Assembly (NCBI GenBank): GCA_933228895.1
Contig: OW121848.1
Location: forward strand, 92,151,470 to 92,215,469
Length of the DNA: 64,000 nt
Source: Platycnemis pennipes
Lineage: Eukaryota > Arthropoda > Insecta > Odonata > Platycnemididae
Direction: 5' to 3'
Shown: piece after piece, positions 1 through 9,325 of the stretch
How the letters are laid out: each line of letters opens with the position of its first letter
Numbering within the stretch: the first letter of the stretch is position 1
The notes under the pieces: model-generated
What the model saw: the letters and a program-made list of their open reading frames with translations, nothing else
Database searches by the model: none
What the model was told of the DNA's origin: nothing
Translations under genes and position numbers: made by a program

Positions 1-3
1 TTT

Positions 4-138
4 TTTTCCACAAATATTTTTAAACAAATTCACCGGTTTCGGCCTTCTCAGGCCATTCTCAAGATTACTCACTGTAATGTTGAGAATGGCCTGAGAAGGC
101 CGAAACCGGTAGATTTGTTTAGATATATTTGTGGAAAA
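4..138. repeat. Foldback element (long hairpin)
   Basis: Two arms of about 59 bp (4-62 and 80-138) are near-perfect reverse complements around a 17-base spacer. Both carry an AT-rich outer part with TTTCCACAAAT and a GC-rich inner part (ACCGGTTTCGGCC and its complement). The strand read through the right arm contains CTGAGAA, GGCC, then GAAACCGGTA, which resembles a degenerate hammerhead core. No coding potential. It is probably a non-autonomous foldback repeat; its superfamily is unknown. Confidence 0.8.
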
Positions 139-148
139 TAACTAAGTT

Positions 149-851
149 TTTTCTTTTTTAAAATGAAAACGTACTTCCACAGTGTAAACACGCCAACCAT
201 TTCTTTATTAGTGACCTTTATGCATATGAGTGTATTCTAATAGATCTTAGTTGCATTTTTAAGAGATATTTCCTTTTCTCTTGGGTTCCAAATTCTACAT
301 TGGTGATTCCTTTTATTGTGTCCTTGTTATTATTAATTTAAAATCCTGATTTTTATGTTGATTTTGAATGAGTAAAGCATTGTCGTTTTTTATACTGCAC
401 TCAGAATATTTTATTGTGCTCTTTAACTCTCCGTATTTCCATCCCTATAAGAACCATTCTCTCATGCGGTCATGCACAAACCTGATTTCGTTATTCTGAC
501 CATTCTAGGAAACAGTAGGTCAAGTTTTCTTAGGTAGAGCGTCTAGGTCATAGAGTCTATACTCCATGGTCTAGGTGCTCCAACTTTAAGTTACATTGAA
601 TCTTTTAGACTAAATTTAAGGAAAAACCAATGCAGCAAGTGGAGTCGAACCCCCTACCTTTGGTTTGCCATTCCGATGTGTTTCCGACATTGTTATTGTG
701 GCGGGCATGAAGTATACCAAATGTGTTTTCTCACTCATTGAAGAAAAGAAAATAAACTCACACAAGCACTCACGTGGTACTCACAAGTGCAACGTGATTT
801 TGCACTAAAGCTATCATCGTATATAGGAAGTTTAGGAATTTACATTGGTGT
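149..851. other. Intergenic, no gene seen
   Basis: AT-rich sequence without a supported ORF. The only recognisable signal is a minus-strand tRNA-like B box (GGGTTCGACTCC) near 630-642, which may be the head of an old SINE. The last four bases (848-851, GTGT) are the left target-site duplication of the LTR retrotransposon. Confidence 0.6.
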
Positions 852-1589
852 TGTAACGTATCAATTTTTAGCCATGGCATGCTGGGGAGTTGGGGAGCCG
901 CCATGTTGGTTTTTGTACAGAATATTTATACGGAGACATAGGGAAATATGGCGTCGGCCTCGACAATGGCCAATTTGTCATTGAGCCTGGTGTTTCAGGT
1001 CATTCGGGAGATGCATTCCCAAGAATAGAAATTGTCTCGCAGGCTATTGTTGAACTCGCGGCAGGTTACGGAGGGAGACTAATTATGGCCGGGCGTTAAC
1101 AATTAAGAAGTGCCGATATAAAGAGGGACGAAGAGCGAGAAAGGGGCTGCTGCTAGGCTTCGGGGCGGCGAGTCGAGGAGTCGAACGAAGGGAAGGCTGA
1201 TAGTCCAAGAAGAGGGAAGTGGCGTCTAGCTTCGAGTCTGATGGTCTGACAACAGTGAAGTGGAAAGTGGCATGGCGGAGAAGCCAGGATTAACCCAAGG
1301 AGACGGGGATCGCCTCAGCTAGAAACTCCAGATAAACTAAAGGGATAAAGCGGTCCACTCCCCACTATTATGTAGGTACTTATTTTTAAGAGGGTACTGG
1401 CTATATTTTATGTGAAAGTGAAAAGTGAAATGGCTCGTGAAGTGATCTATGGCCTGTAAAAATTGAGCCTGAAGATGCCAAGAGTGAAAGTGATATGATG
1501 TGAGGGTAATAATTTATTATGATAAATGTCTATATTAATTTGTGGTATTGTGTGGGAGAATAAATTAAATTGAAAAAGAACAAATTACA
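852..1589 (+). repeat. 5' LTR
   Basis: 738 bp, matching 5396-6133 except for one visible substitution (G at 1477, A at 6021). It contains a TATAAA box at 1117-1122, and AATAAA at 1559-1564 just before the 3' edge. These are the expected promoter and polyadenylation signals. A 69-codon ORF at 890-1099 is identical in both LTRs but resembles no protein. Confidence 0.95.
1117..1122 (+). promoter_or_regulatory. Putative LTR TATA box
   Basis: TATAAA in a GC-richer stretch of the 5' LTR, about 265 bp from its left edge. It is the only canonical TATA box in a sensible position for the retrotransposon transcript. The same box is at 5661-5666 in the 3' LTR. Its role as promoter is inferred. Confidence 0.5.
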
Positions 1590-1593
1590 TTTA

Positions 1594-1611
1594 TGGCGCC
1601 CAACGCTTGAG
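1594..1611 (+). other. Primer binding site (putative)
   Basis: Four bases after the 5' LTR the sequence reads TGGCGCCCAACGCTTGAG. The TGG start matches the complement of a tRNA CCA end, as expected for minus-strand priming. The tRNA identity was not determined. Confidence 0.7.
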
Positions 1612-1786
1612 CACGATAAAATATTAGACGTACGGGGTTGTGTGATAGGCTACGTTTAATAGATACCACGAGGAGAACCTGAGAGGTGCAGAGTAGGAAG
1701 TGTTCACGTTAGAGAACGCGAGAGAATTAGACATCGGGAAAATTACTACAGATTAAGTGTTAGTAGTAACGGTGTAATTGTATAAG

Positions 1787-3295
1787 ATGGTACGGGCAAG
1801 GAAAAGTCTGTTCGAGTTGAAGAAGGCCGAGGTGCAGGAGGAATTGAAGAAACTAGGGTTAGGCACCGAAGGAGTTAAAAATGAATTGGTCGGTAGGCTT
1901 AGATCTGCTCTCGAGGAACAGGGAGTAGTCATTGAATCTCACAAATTCGAGGTCGAAGACAGGACTCCAACAACGATGGATTTATGGGCTTGGTTGAAGG
2001 AAGAGAAAATCAAGGAGAAAAGGGAACGAGAAGAAGAGAGAAGACGGAGGGAAGAAAGAAGACAGAAGGAGCAGGCGGAGCTGTTAAGAACAATCTTGAG
2101 GGAGCAGGCGGAACAGCTGAAAGGAGCAGAAGTTAGGATGAATACGCGGATAGAAGAGGAAAAAGCAGAAAGGCGCGCAGAGATAGAGGATGTCCGCGAG
2201 GAGGCGAATAATAATGTCCAAAGTATAGCGGCGGAAACACGGAAGGATTTATATAATGTCAAGGAAAGGCTAAAGGATTATGAAAGCTTGGCGATAGAAA
2301 CGCGTGAGGAAGTGAGGAATATCACAGAAAAGATGCAGCTGCTGACCGCAGAAAAATTGAAGGAAGAGTCGGAACTGCAAGGAAAAGTACGAATAATAGC
2401 GCAGAATGAAGCGGAAAAGATAAGGCTGCAGTGTTCGCGAAACTCAACCGCAATTCAATCACCGGGAGTTATGATGAAGATTCCACATTTTGACGGTAGG
2501 AGAGGAGCTAGGCCTATGCGATACATCAGTGAGCTGGAGGAATACCAAGCCATGTACCAATTATCCTCCAACGAAATGCTGAAAATCGTAAGACAAGGTC
2601 TGACGGGATCTGCAGGCGAATGGTTTACCGCTATCTCACATCTACTAGAAGACGTAGAGCAGTTCACACAGCTGTTTATGATGCAGTATTGGGGGCGTGA
2701 GCAGCAGATGGAGGTTCGGAGGACGCTAGATTCCGGCCGGTACGTTGAACGAGGGAATATCAGCCGAGTGGAATACGCAACATCACGAATAAGCACTGCA
2801 AAGGAACTAAGGCCACCGATGGAGGACGAGGAAATAATCTATAGGTTGGAGCATCATTTTGGTCCGGAGGTCAACACGGCAATCATATCGCAGCAAATAA
2901 ACACCATCCCACGATTATTGTCATTGCTCAGCCGATACGATAGGGTGGTGCCGCAGCCGATACAGGAGACGAAGGAAGAGAGCCGAAGAAGATGGACAGG
3001 AACCGAGGAAAGGAGAATTGATTCTAGAGGCCGTGGATACAACCCACCACCTCAGAATCAAAATGGTAATAGATATCAACCTAATCCATCCGGCAAGCAG
3101 AGGCAGACATCTCCGGTGAGACGGTACAGCAGCCGAGAACAAATGGATGGACGGAGTTACGAAGAAAGACCACCCAGGGAGAATGCAAACATCCGCACGA
3201 TGATTGTGGAAAACTCCGGGAGTAGTGAAGAAAGGCATGAAGAGCAGGGAAACGCGAAGTGGCAAGTCGTGCAAGCAGTCCCGACACGACATTAG
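1787..3295 (+). CDS. gag: Retrotransposon Gag with N-terminal SAP-like motif
   Basis: An open 502-codon frame from the first ATG at 1787; the frame also extends nine bases upstream without an ATG. Residues of about 8-45 match a SAP-type helix-extension-helix pattern (ELKK.EVQEELKKLGL...KNELVGRL). A long charged coiled-coil-like region follows (about 60-220, rich in Glu, Lys and Arg). Residues of about 230-385 resemble the retrotransposon Gag capsid domain (PHFDG, then GSAGEWF and a FM.QYW segment). The C-terminal quarter is basic, Arg/Gly/Gln-rich and probably binds nucleic acid; no CCHC zinc knuckle is visible. Gag would form the particle that packages the element RNA. The frame overlaps pol and ends at TAG 3293-3295. 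It is intact, unlike pol. Confidence 0.88.
   Translation: MVRARKSLFELKKAEVQEELKKLGLGTEGVKNELVGRLRSALEEQGVVIESHKFEVEDRTPTTMDLWAWLKEEKIKEKREREEERRRREERRQKEQAELLRTILREQAEQLKGAEVRMNTRIEEEKAERRAEIEDVREEANNNVQSIAAETRKDLYNVKERLKDYESLAIETREEVRNITEKMQLLTAEKLKEESELQGKVRIIAQNEAEKIRLQCSRNSTAIQSPGVMMKIPHFDGRRGARPMRYISELEEYQAMYQLSSNEMLKIVRQGLTGSAGEWFTAISHLLEDVEQFTQLFMMQYWGREQQMEVRRTLDSGRYVERGNISRVEYATSRISTAKELRPPMEDEEIIYRLEHHFGPEVNTAIISQQINTIPRLLSLLSRYDRVVPQPIQETKEESRRRWTGTEERRIDSRGRGYNPPPQNQNGNRYQPNPSGKQRQTSPVRRYSSREQMDGRSYEERPPRENANIRTMIVENSGSSEERHEEQGNAKWQVVQAVPTRH
3247..3253 (+). promoter_or_regulatory. -1 ribosomal frameshift site GGGAAAC
   Basis: The heptamer G GGA AAC is in phase with the gag codons (GGA 3248-3250, AAC 3251-3253), the X XXY YYZ arrangement needed for tandem -1 slippage. 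The pol frame is open only from 3241, just after a TGA at 3238-3240, and gag ends at 3295. The site therefore lies inside the 55-base window where a shift can work. G GGA AAC is a known functional slippery sequence in lentiviruses. A downstream stem or pseudoknot was not established by eye. Confidence 0.75.
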
Positions 3296-4530
3296 CCAGA
3301 GAAATGGGGACCAAAGAAAGCAATGGAGGATACAGGAGCAAATACGACAAGGAAATCAGGAATATATTATGCATACCCGAAGATTTGACCGAAGAAGAAA
3401 AGGAACACGGATCGCATGAAGAAAACAAGTGTCCGGAAATTGTAGTGGAAATAGGGGGGCGGAAGTTTAAGGCACTAGTGGACACCGGTTCAGAAATCAC
3501 GTGTCTGAATGAGAACACATTTACGGAGAATCCAGAGGTATTCAAAGGTGTATTGGAGGTACCAATACGGGGAATTCAGGTGATCGGAGCAATAGGTAGG
3601 AGGAGCGGGAGAATTAGTAAACAAATCTTTCCCACAATCAACATAGGGAAGATTGATGTAGTAATTAATTGCACCATCATACCTAATCTAGTGAAGCCGT
3701 TAATATTGGGCACGGACACGTTAGAGATGCTGAAAGCGGAGATTAATTATAATGAAAGCACCATAATCCTGAGGCAAGGGCGGAAGATGGAAGAAAGAAG
3801 ATTCGGAATGCCTACGGAGTCGTCACAGAAGCTAATAATGGCAATTAAACAGGGGCAGTATGAGGAGAGAGAAGATACAGTTTCTATGGAGGAAATCCAC
3901 AACAGCATGAGAAGCATCAGCGATTTACAGGAGAAGGAGTTTAGAGAATTAGCAGGTATTATTTATAAGGAGAAGGAGATTTTCAGAAATACGCCCGGAA
4001 AAATAGAGGGGTATTATTATAAGGTGGAGATAAAAGGTGACGAGGAGTTCCACGGGAAAAGTTACAATGTACCGCTAAATTACCGTGCGAAGGCACGTCA
4101 CGCTATTAATCAGCTGTTGGAGCAGGGACTCATAGAAAAGAGTACATCACGATATGTATCACCCCTGATATGTTTACCGAAGCAGGATGGCTCAATAAGG
4201 CTATGTCTGGATGCAAGGGCGGTGAATAAGATGATGAAGCCGGATTACGCTACTTCAAGAACGCCTCAAGAAATATTTCAAGATTGTGCTAACGTAAAAT
4301 ACATGACATCTTTAGATCTCACGCAAAGCTTCTACCAAATTCAACTACATCGAGATTCTCGGAAGTATTGTGCAGTTTACTTTGAAGGATTTATATACCA
4401 ATTTACTAGAGGGCCGTTTGGCTGTGCAATTAGCAGTAACGCATTAGTCAGAGCACTTGATTACGTACGTGGAAAGGAAGTAAAGAAGTGTTTTCTCAAT
4501 TTTGAGGACGACTTACCTTGTCTGCTCTAG
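3250..4530 (+). pseudogene. pol: Truncated Pol: aspartic protease and N-terminal reverse transcriptase
   Basis: The -1 frame after the slippery site runs for about 427 codons. A retropepsin-like protease is marked by VDTGSEITCL (codons near 3478-3507), the DTG catalytic triad motif. Reverse transcriptase follows: an I.KSTS.YVSP segment, then LCLDARAVNK, then SLDLTQSFYQI (catalytic Asp of motif A), and finally FEDDL, the [YF]xDD box. The frame stops at TAG 4528-4530, immediately after that box. The RT thumb, RNase H and most of integrase are absent because of an internal deletion that joins RT to the integrase tail. Without them the copy cannot complete replication alone, although protease and Gag may still be made. 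No internal stop interrupts the part that remains. Confidence 0.85.
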
Positions 4531-4531
4531 T

Positions 4532-4702
4532 AAAAAACAACACAGAGAGAACTTCGAGAAAGGAGATCGGGTTCCACTATGCACAAACGGAACGATGAAA
4601 ATTCCATGTATCCCACATGAAACCATACGTAGAAATCACTGCACTCCCAACAAAACGCACAAGAAACCAACTCCACACAGAACATCGCGCAAGCACAGTT
4701 GA
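4532..4702 (+). pseudogene. Integrase C-terminal remnant
   Basis: Right after the broken RT, one frame reads NFEKGDRVPL, like the F..GD.V motif that opens the integrase C-terminal barrel in Ty3/gypsy elements. After a stop and a frame change a neighbouring frame reads FHVSHMKPYVE, resembling the typical end of such integrases. The two pieces are in different frames, so at least one indel lies between them. They mark the right side of the internal deletion. The identification rests on short motifs only. Confidence 0.55.
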
Positions 4703-5395
4703 GTAAGGACTGAGAACGTAAGAAAATAAGCGCTCAGTTATGCGATTTTCTAGTTACATTGTAAGCAAGCGTCGGCAGACACAGATTTACCGCGCCATTT
4801 GTACACATTTTATCGCAAGGTCGCAGAGGTGTAACAAAGTAAGGGCTTGTGATTAAAACTTTGTATTTGTGCTGTAGGGAGTGGACCTACGGTTACTAAA
4901 TTGGTGTTTAAGTGAAGTCAGCTGGGTGAATGAACATTTGGACTCAATATGATGAGGCTGACAGTTATAATGTAAAACTTTAAAGGCGAAGGAGATTTTA
5001 TGTTTGATGTGTAGCAAAGTGTGATTCCTTTGATTACCTGAAACTATTTTATTGATGGTTACGCACTTGCATGTTTAAATATGTACATTTGGAAATTACA
5101 TATGACCCAATGTTTTATGTAAAATGTATAACTTATTTTAAAGATGTTAAATTTGAAGAGGGCATATGACATTTGTTTTGAATATTTGTATGTTATGTTT
5201 TAAAGGTAAAGTTGATGTTTTAAAGAAGGGTATAATTGCATTTATTGTATTTTATGAATGTATGTAAACATAGTGGATGTGGACCAATTTCAGGGGTAGA
5301 ACGATCTTTAGAGGCGCCGGGGCGACGCTTTATTTTAATTAGAGGCTTCGAAAGAAAATCTTATAGGATATAATATTTGCTTTCGACGGGGCAGA
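4703..5395 (+). other. Retrotransposon 3' untranslated region and polypurine tract
   Basis: About 690 bp of AT-rich sequence without coding potential separate the last pol remnant from the 3' LTR. The final bases (GGGGCAGA, 5388-5395) abut the LTR start and are the probable, rather short, polypurine tract for plus-strand priming. Confidence 0.6.
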
Positions 5396-6133
5396 TGTAA
5401 CGTATCAATTTTTAGCCATGGCATGCTGGGGAGTTGGGGAGCCGCCATGTTGGTTTTTGTACAGAATATTTATACGGAGACATAGGGAAATATGGCGTCG
5501 GCCTCGACAATGGCCAATTTGTCATTGAGCCTGGTGTTTCAGGTCATTCGGGAGATGCATTCCCAAGAATAGAAATTGTCTCGCAGGCTATTGTTGAACT
5601 CGCGGCAGGTTACGGAGGGAGACTAATTATGGCCGGGCGTTAACAATTAAGAAGTGCCGATATAAAGAGGGACGAAGAGCGAGAAAGGGGCTGCTGCTAG
5701 GCTTCGGGGCGGCGAGTCGAGGAGTCGAACGAAGGGAAGGCTGATAGTCCAAGAAGAGGGAAGTGGCGTCTAGCTTCGAGTCTGATGGTCTGACAACAGT
5801 GAAGTGGAAAGTGGCATGGCGGAGAAGCCAGGATTAACCCAAGGAGACGGGGATCGCCTCAGCTAGAAACTCCAGATAAACTAAAGGGATAAAGCGGTCC
5901 ACTCCCCACTATTATGTAGGTACTTATTTTTAAGAGGGTACTGGCTATATTTTATGTGAAAGTGAAAAGTGAAATGGCTCGTGAAGTGATCTATGGCCTG
6001 TAAAAATTGAGCCTGAAGATACCAAGAGTGAAAGTGATATGATGTGAGGGTAATAATTTATTATGATAAATGTCTATATTAATTTGTGGTATTGTGTGGG
6101 AGAATAAATTAAATTGAAAAAGAACAAATTACA
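5396..6133 (+). repeat. 3' LTR
   Basis: 738 bp, begins TGTAACG and ends ATTACA, with the TATA box at 5661-5666 and AATAAA at 6103-6108. It is followed at 6134-6137 by GTGT, the right copy of the target duplication. Confidence 0.95.
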
Positions 6134-6137
6134 GTGT

Positions 6138-7796
6138 CCACTCGATTCTGAAAAATAAGCAGACGCTAAATGATAGGAATTCCTCTTCCATTCCTCAGTT
6201 CTTTCACACCCTGCACTCAGATTAATGTCAGGACGTTTATGAATCACTGCCTTGAGGATGATGGCTGAGCCCGTCATCGAAATGTGGGCGCTCTAACTCG
6301 TGACCAGGTGGAGAATCCGTAAAGGGTTCACTCCGATTATACGTCGGGAAAGCTACAGATATCATTTTGTGCTACTGTTGGCATTTTTATTTTCAGGTGA
6401 GTAACAAGTTCGTGAGTGATCTTTCGTGGTTAATTTTCCTTCAGATAATTCTTTTTGTGATGCTTCGCTAGTGTGCGTAAAATATGTACCTTTAATTTCA
6501 CGATTTTAAAGCGGAAGCTTACAGGATCACTTAATATTTAATGCTTTTTTTCCCTGTTTTTGGTGATTTTCAACTGTGGATGTTTCTGCCGGGAGCATTA
6601 AAAAAACTCATCGAAGTCGGCTTCATTAAAGGAATATATTTATCCCGAAATGTAATTCGCTATTTTGCATTCCGGATCGCTAAGATTTTGAGTTATCGTA
6701 CAGGATGGAGTTAAGCTACATTGAGAGGAAAGAGCGCCACCTCGTGGCTGTTGGAGAGGTGGAAGAATGGTAGCCCCCGTTTTGAGTCAATATTCGAGTT
6801 GAACCTGTTGAAGAAGCAGACGGGCGAAAGGACTGTTTGTATCGCCATGTTGTGTGCACTCTAGGAAGCCTTCACTCCCCAAAACACTTGGTCTCGCTTC
6901 AAGTCTGCTACGATTCCTTATGTCACTCATGCTCTCCCCGTTTTCCTGTCCCATGTTGTGTAAATTGACTTTTCTCTGCCGCTGGTGAGTGGGCGATAAA
7001 CTCTGGGTTTGCAGTTTTCGCCCCTAATTGCACGCATGTGTTTGCAAAAGAGTCAATCCCATTCTCTCTCCCTCTCATACATTTCCTCCCAGCCTTTGTT
7101 GACTTTATTTCCCGTCCTTCCCGGACGGTGCGTGACCGCAAATAGCCCTCCTCTCCCTCCGCACATCCAATGGCCATTTGTTGGCTCAATTCGTGTATTG
7201 CGGGTGCTTTACTGCGGTTTCGTATCATCGTAGTGTATGCAGGCTTGTTCATTCTGCTATCCATTGAGATATGAGTGCAGCTATCTTTTCTCATGAACGA
7301 GCAGTCCTAGTGTTTGTTCGTGATTTCTCGAGGGAAAGGTCAGCGCAGCATATTCATACGAAGTTTTGGCAAATATTTCAGCGTCTTGGGCGGAGTTTTA
7401 TTTGTTACCCTGAGAAGAAGAGAGAGAAAAAGCTGCCTGTCGGCCTTACTCTAGTCGAGGACAGTTTCGCAGGTGCTTGTTTGTACTGATTCGTGCGAAT
7501 ACAACGTGGTATCTTGAATCATCGAGCTCCAAATTCTGTTACCAGCAGCGATGCCCGGTGTTAAGTGGACTACAAAACACCTGTGAAGACCAGAAGCGAA
7601 ACTGCCGTCCGCCCAACTCGAACCGAAGCAGATGGAACCCGAAAAGAGAGCCTGGAATAGTTATTTGTTTGCCGGGGTGGAACATTTTAAGGCATCAGTT
7701 ATAAAGATTTTTCGTTCGAGCTTTTAATGTGTCAGCCTTTTTTCTCCCTTGACGCTGAAATCATTTGCCGACTTATTAACCAATGAAAGTTTTTCT
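6138..7796. other. Intergenic, no gene seen
   Basis: No recognisable protein. Short ORFs at 6923-7294 (-) and 7009-7704 (+) have no family features. At about 6251-6290 a stem-loop-rich segment (TTGAGGATGATGG ... CGTCATCGAAATG) resembles the CTGANGA-stem-GAAA signature found in other repeats here, but with a changed first base. Confidence 0.5.
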
Positions 7797-8500
7797 TTAA
7801 ACTTTATCGTGGGGAAGACACATAAGGGAAATATACGTCCGAGCGAAGAGAAAGCTAGGATTTATAAAAAGAGTACTTGGGAAATGTGATGAGAAGACAA
7901 AAGAGCGATGCTACTTTTCACTAGTTAGGCCCCACCTTGAGTATGCAGCCAGTGTATGGGATCCGTATGAATTACGTTTGATCAGAGAACTAGACAGTGT
8001 GCAGCGTAGAGCAGCTAGGTTCGTTAAAAGGTGTTACGATAGGTTAAGTAGCGTTTCAGAATTAAAAAAGGAATTATGGTGGGAATCATTATCAGAGCCT
8101 AAGTTAAGGTGCAGATTAAATCTATTAGAGAAATTTCTATCGGATAGCTTTACTGAAGATGTTAGGCACGTATTAAAAAAAACAGCGTATTATGCAAGAT
8201 TCGACCAGATAAATAAGATTACAGAGATAGATTGTCGTACCGATAGATTCAAAATGGAAATTTTTCCCCGTGCTATAAGAGAACAGAATAGGCAGCATAG
8301 CAAAGGGATAGGTAGGGGAAATATTTTAGAGTAGTCTGTAGTGCATGATGCATGTATTAACCCCTTAAATACTATAGATACTAACAATCTAGTTGCATGA
8401 GACCCTATAGTTGCTTGTTTGCATGTTAGTAGTGCATGCTTGGTGATCTTCACCCCCTGCCACACACCGTCGCGGTGGATTGCAGGGTATCGTGTAGATG
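7797..8500 (+). pseudogene. LINE 3' end: C-terminus of non-LTR ORF2 and 3' tail
   Basis: A 5'-truncated non-LTR retrotransposon. One frame is open from about 7800 to the stop near 8333. It reads SWGRHIREIY, then RKLGFIKRVLG, LVRPHLEYAASVWDP, VQRRAARFVKR, and ends with the typical FPRAIREQN block. This is the post-RT C-terminal region of CR1/L2/Jockey-type ORF2 proteins. The frame is intact to its end but lacks endonuclease and RT. About 110 bp of 3' UTR follow, ending in the GATCTTCACC and CCCTGCCACACACC tail and GTAGATGTAG. The last part of the tail is the left breakpoint of the tandem duplication. Confidence 0.85.
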
Positions 8501-8829
8501 TAGAAATTGGAGTACCGTTGGTTTCGAGTGCCTAGGTTGCGTTTTCTCTTCAGATTGTTAATTACTGTCAGTTGCTTCATGTTCCTGTATGCGAATTATG
8601 AATGTCCGACCATGAAGTTGAATTACGAGTTCAGAGGTGATGTTTAAATTAGTCTCAATGAGCGTGCCAAAATTATCCCTTTACGTACGATTCTCAATGA
8701 GGACATCTAATTGTGTGCTTCAGAATGGGAACAAGGCGTGACAACTTCATTCTACACCTCCAAAAACAATAAAAAAATGTCCCCGTGTTTAATAAATTAA
8801 GGCCGTCAGACGTCTCTTTGTGGAATTCT
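8501..8829 (+). other. Single-copy-like part of duplicated unit 1
   Basis: Between the LINE tail and the SINE; also present at 10082-10410. No ORF or known motif seen. Confidence 0.5.
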
Positions 8830-9045
8830 CCTTGTGGCTAGTGCCGTGGCCTAGCATCCTGAGGACTCGGGTTCGAATTTAAGTAGTGGGAGAGATTTTT
8901 CAGGGGGTTACAGACGCTACTCGTTTGGTGAGTGAGGTGCATTTTATTTAGTCTGTCGGTTGAAGCCTAAACCGTGGACCCATCGGCTCTTTATGGCGCG
9001 GGAATCAAATACCAACGCCGGGTTTCCCTAAACTTCCTCCCGTCC
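8830..9045 (+). repeat. tRNA-derived SINE, family 1
   Basis: The head contains GTGGCTAG and a pol III B box, GGGTTCGAATTT (8869-8880). The body shares CCGTGG, GGCGC, and ACGCCGGGTTTC.CCTAA..TTCCTCC blocks with the reverse-orientation copies at 16457-16766 and 31248-31552. It is non-coding and would be mobilised by a LINE in trans. Confidence 0.72.
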
Positions 9046-9207
9046 ACGTAGAAATGAAATAAAAATACTCTGTATATATATTTTAATTTGCCGACCCGGG
9101 TTTCGTCTACTCCGTAGACATTATCAGGGTCCCTGATAATGTCTACCCGGGTCGGCAAATTAAAATAGTGTGGAATATACCGAGTATTTTTATTTAATTT
9201 CTACGTA
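9046..9207. repeat. Foldback element with hammerhead-like segment (unit 1)
   Basis: Arms start ACGTAGAAAT and end ATTTCTACGT, and meet at CAGGGTCCCTG (centre near 9131). The left arm has an extra GTCTACTCC. Read on the minus strand, 9130-9091 gives CTGATAA, a GTCTAC/GTAGAC stem, GAAA, then CCCGGGTC. This has hammerhead topology with one altered core base. It is duplicated at 10627-10788. Confidence 0.82.
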
Positions 9208-9325
9208 AACATGCAGTTCCATCAAGTGACGCCTGAAACTGTGCAGTTCCTCCCGTCCATTAAAACCTTACTACCTGGCTGAAACAGGTATCCATTTCCA
9301 TCCTACCAATCTCTTTTCCTTGATG

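Larger units (their letters stand above)
852..6133 (+). mobile_element. LTR retrotransposon, internally deleted, recent insertion
   Basis: A complete LTR-to-LTR insertion of 5,282 bp. It has 738-bp direct LTRs beginning TG and ending CA, and a GTGT target duplication at 848-851 and 6134-6137. A primer-binding-site-like TGGCGCCCAACG follows the 5' LTR and a short purine stretch precedes the 3' LTR. The interior carries gag, then protease and the front of reverse transcriptase in the -1 frame, then a short integrase-like tail. Gag-protease-RT with integrase downstream, and the RT and protease motifs, point to the Ty3/gypsy group. Most of the region from the RT thumb through integrase is missing, so the copy cannot be autonomous. 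The nearly identical LTRs imply recent mobilisation, presumably by proteins from a full-length relative. Confidence 0.93.

Noticed and set aside
890..1099. 69-codon ORF in the 5' LTR, repeated at 5434-5643
   Set aside because: Identical copies are expected because LTRs are identical. The translation has no features and the region is regulatory in this element type.
1939..2262. 107-codon antisense ORF across gag
   Set aside because: A shadow of the Glu/Lys/Arg-rich coiled-coil coding strand; antisense gives Ser/Leu-rich artefacts.
6251..6290. Hammerhead-like TTGAGGA ... GAAA segment
   Set aside because: The first core base is changed and no cleavage triplet or stem III is evident. Too degenerate to call alone.
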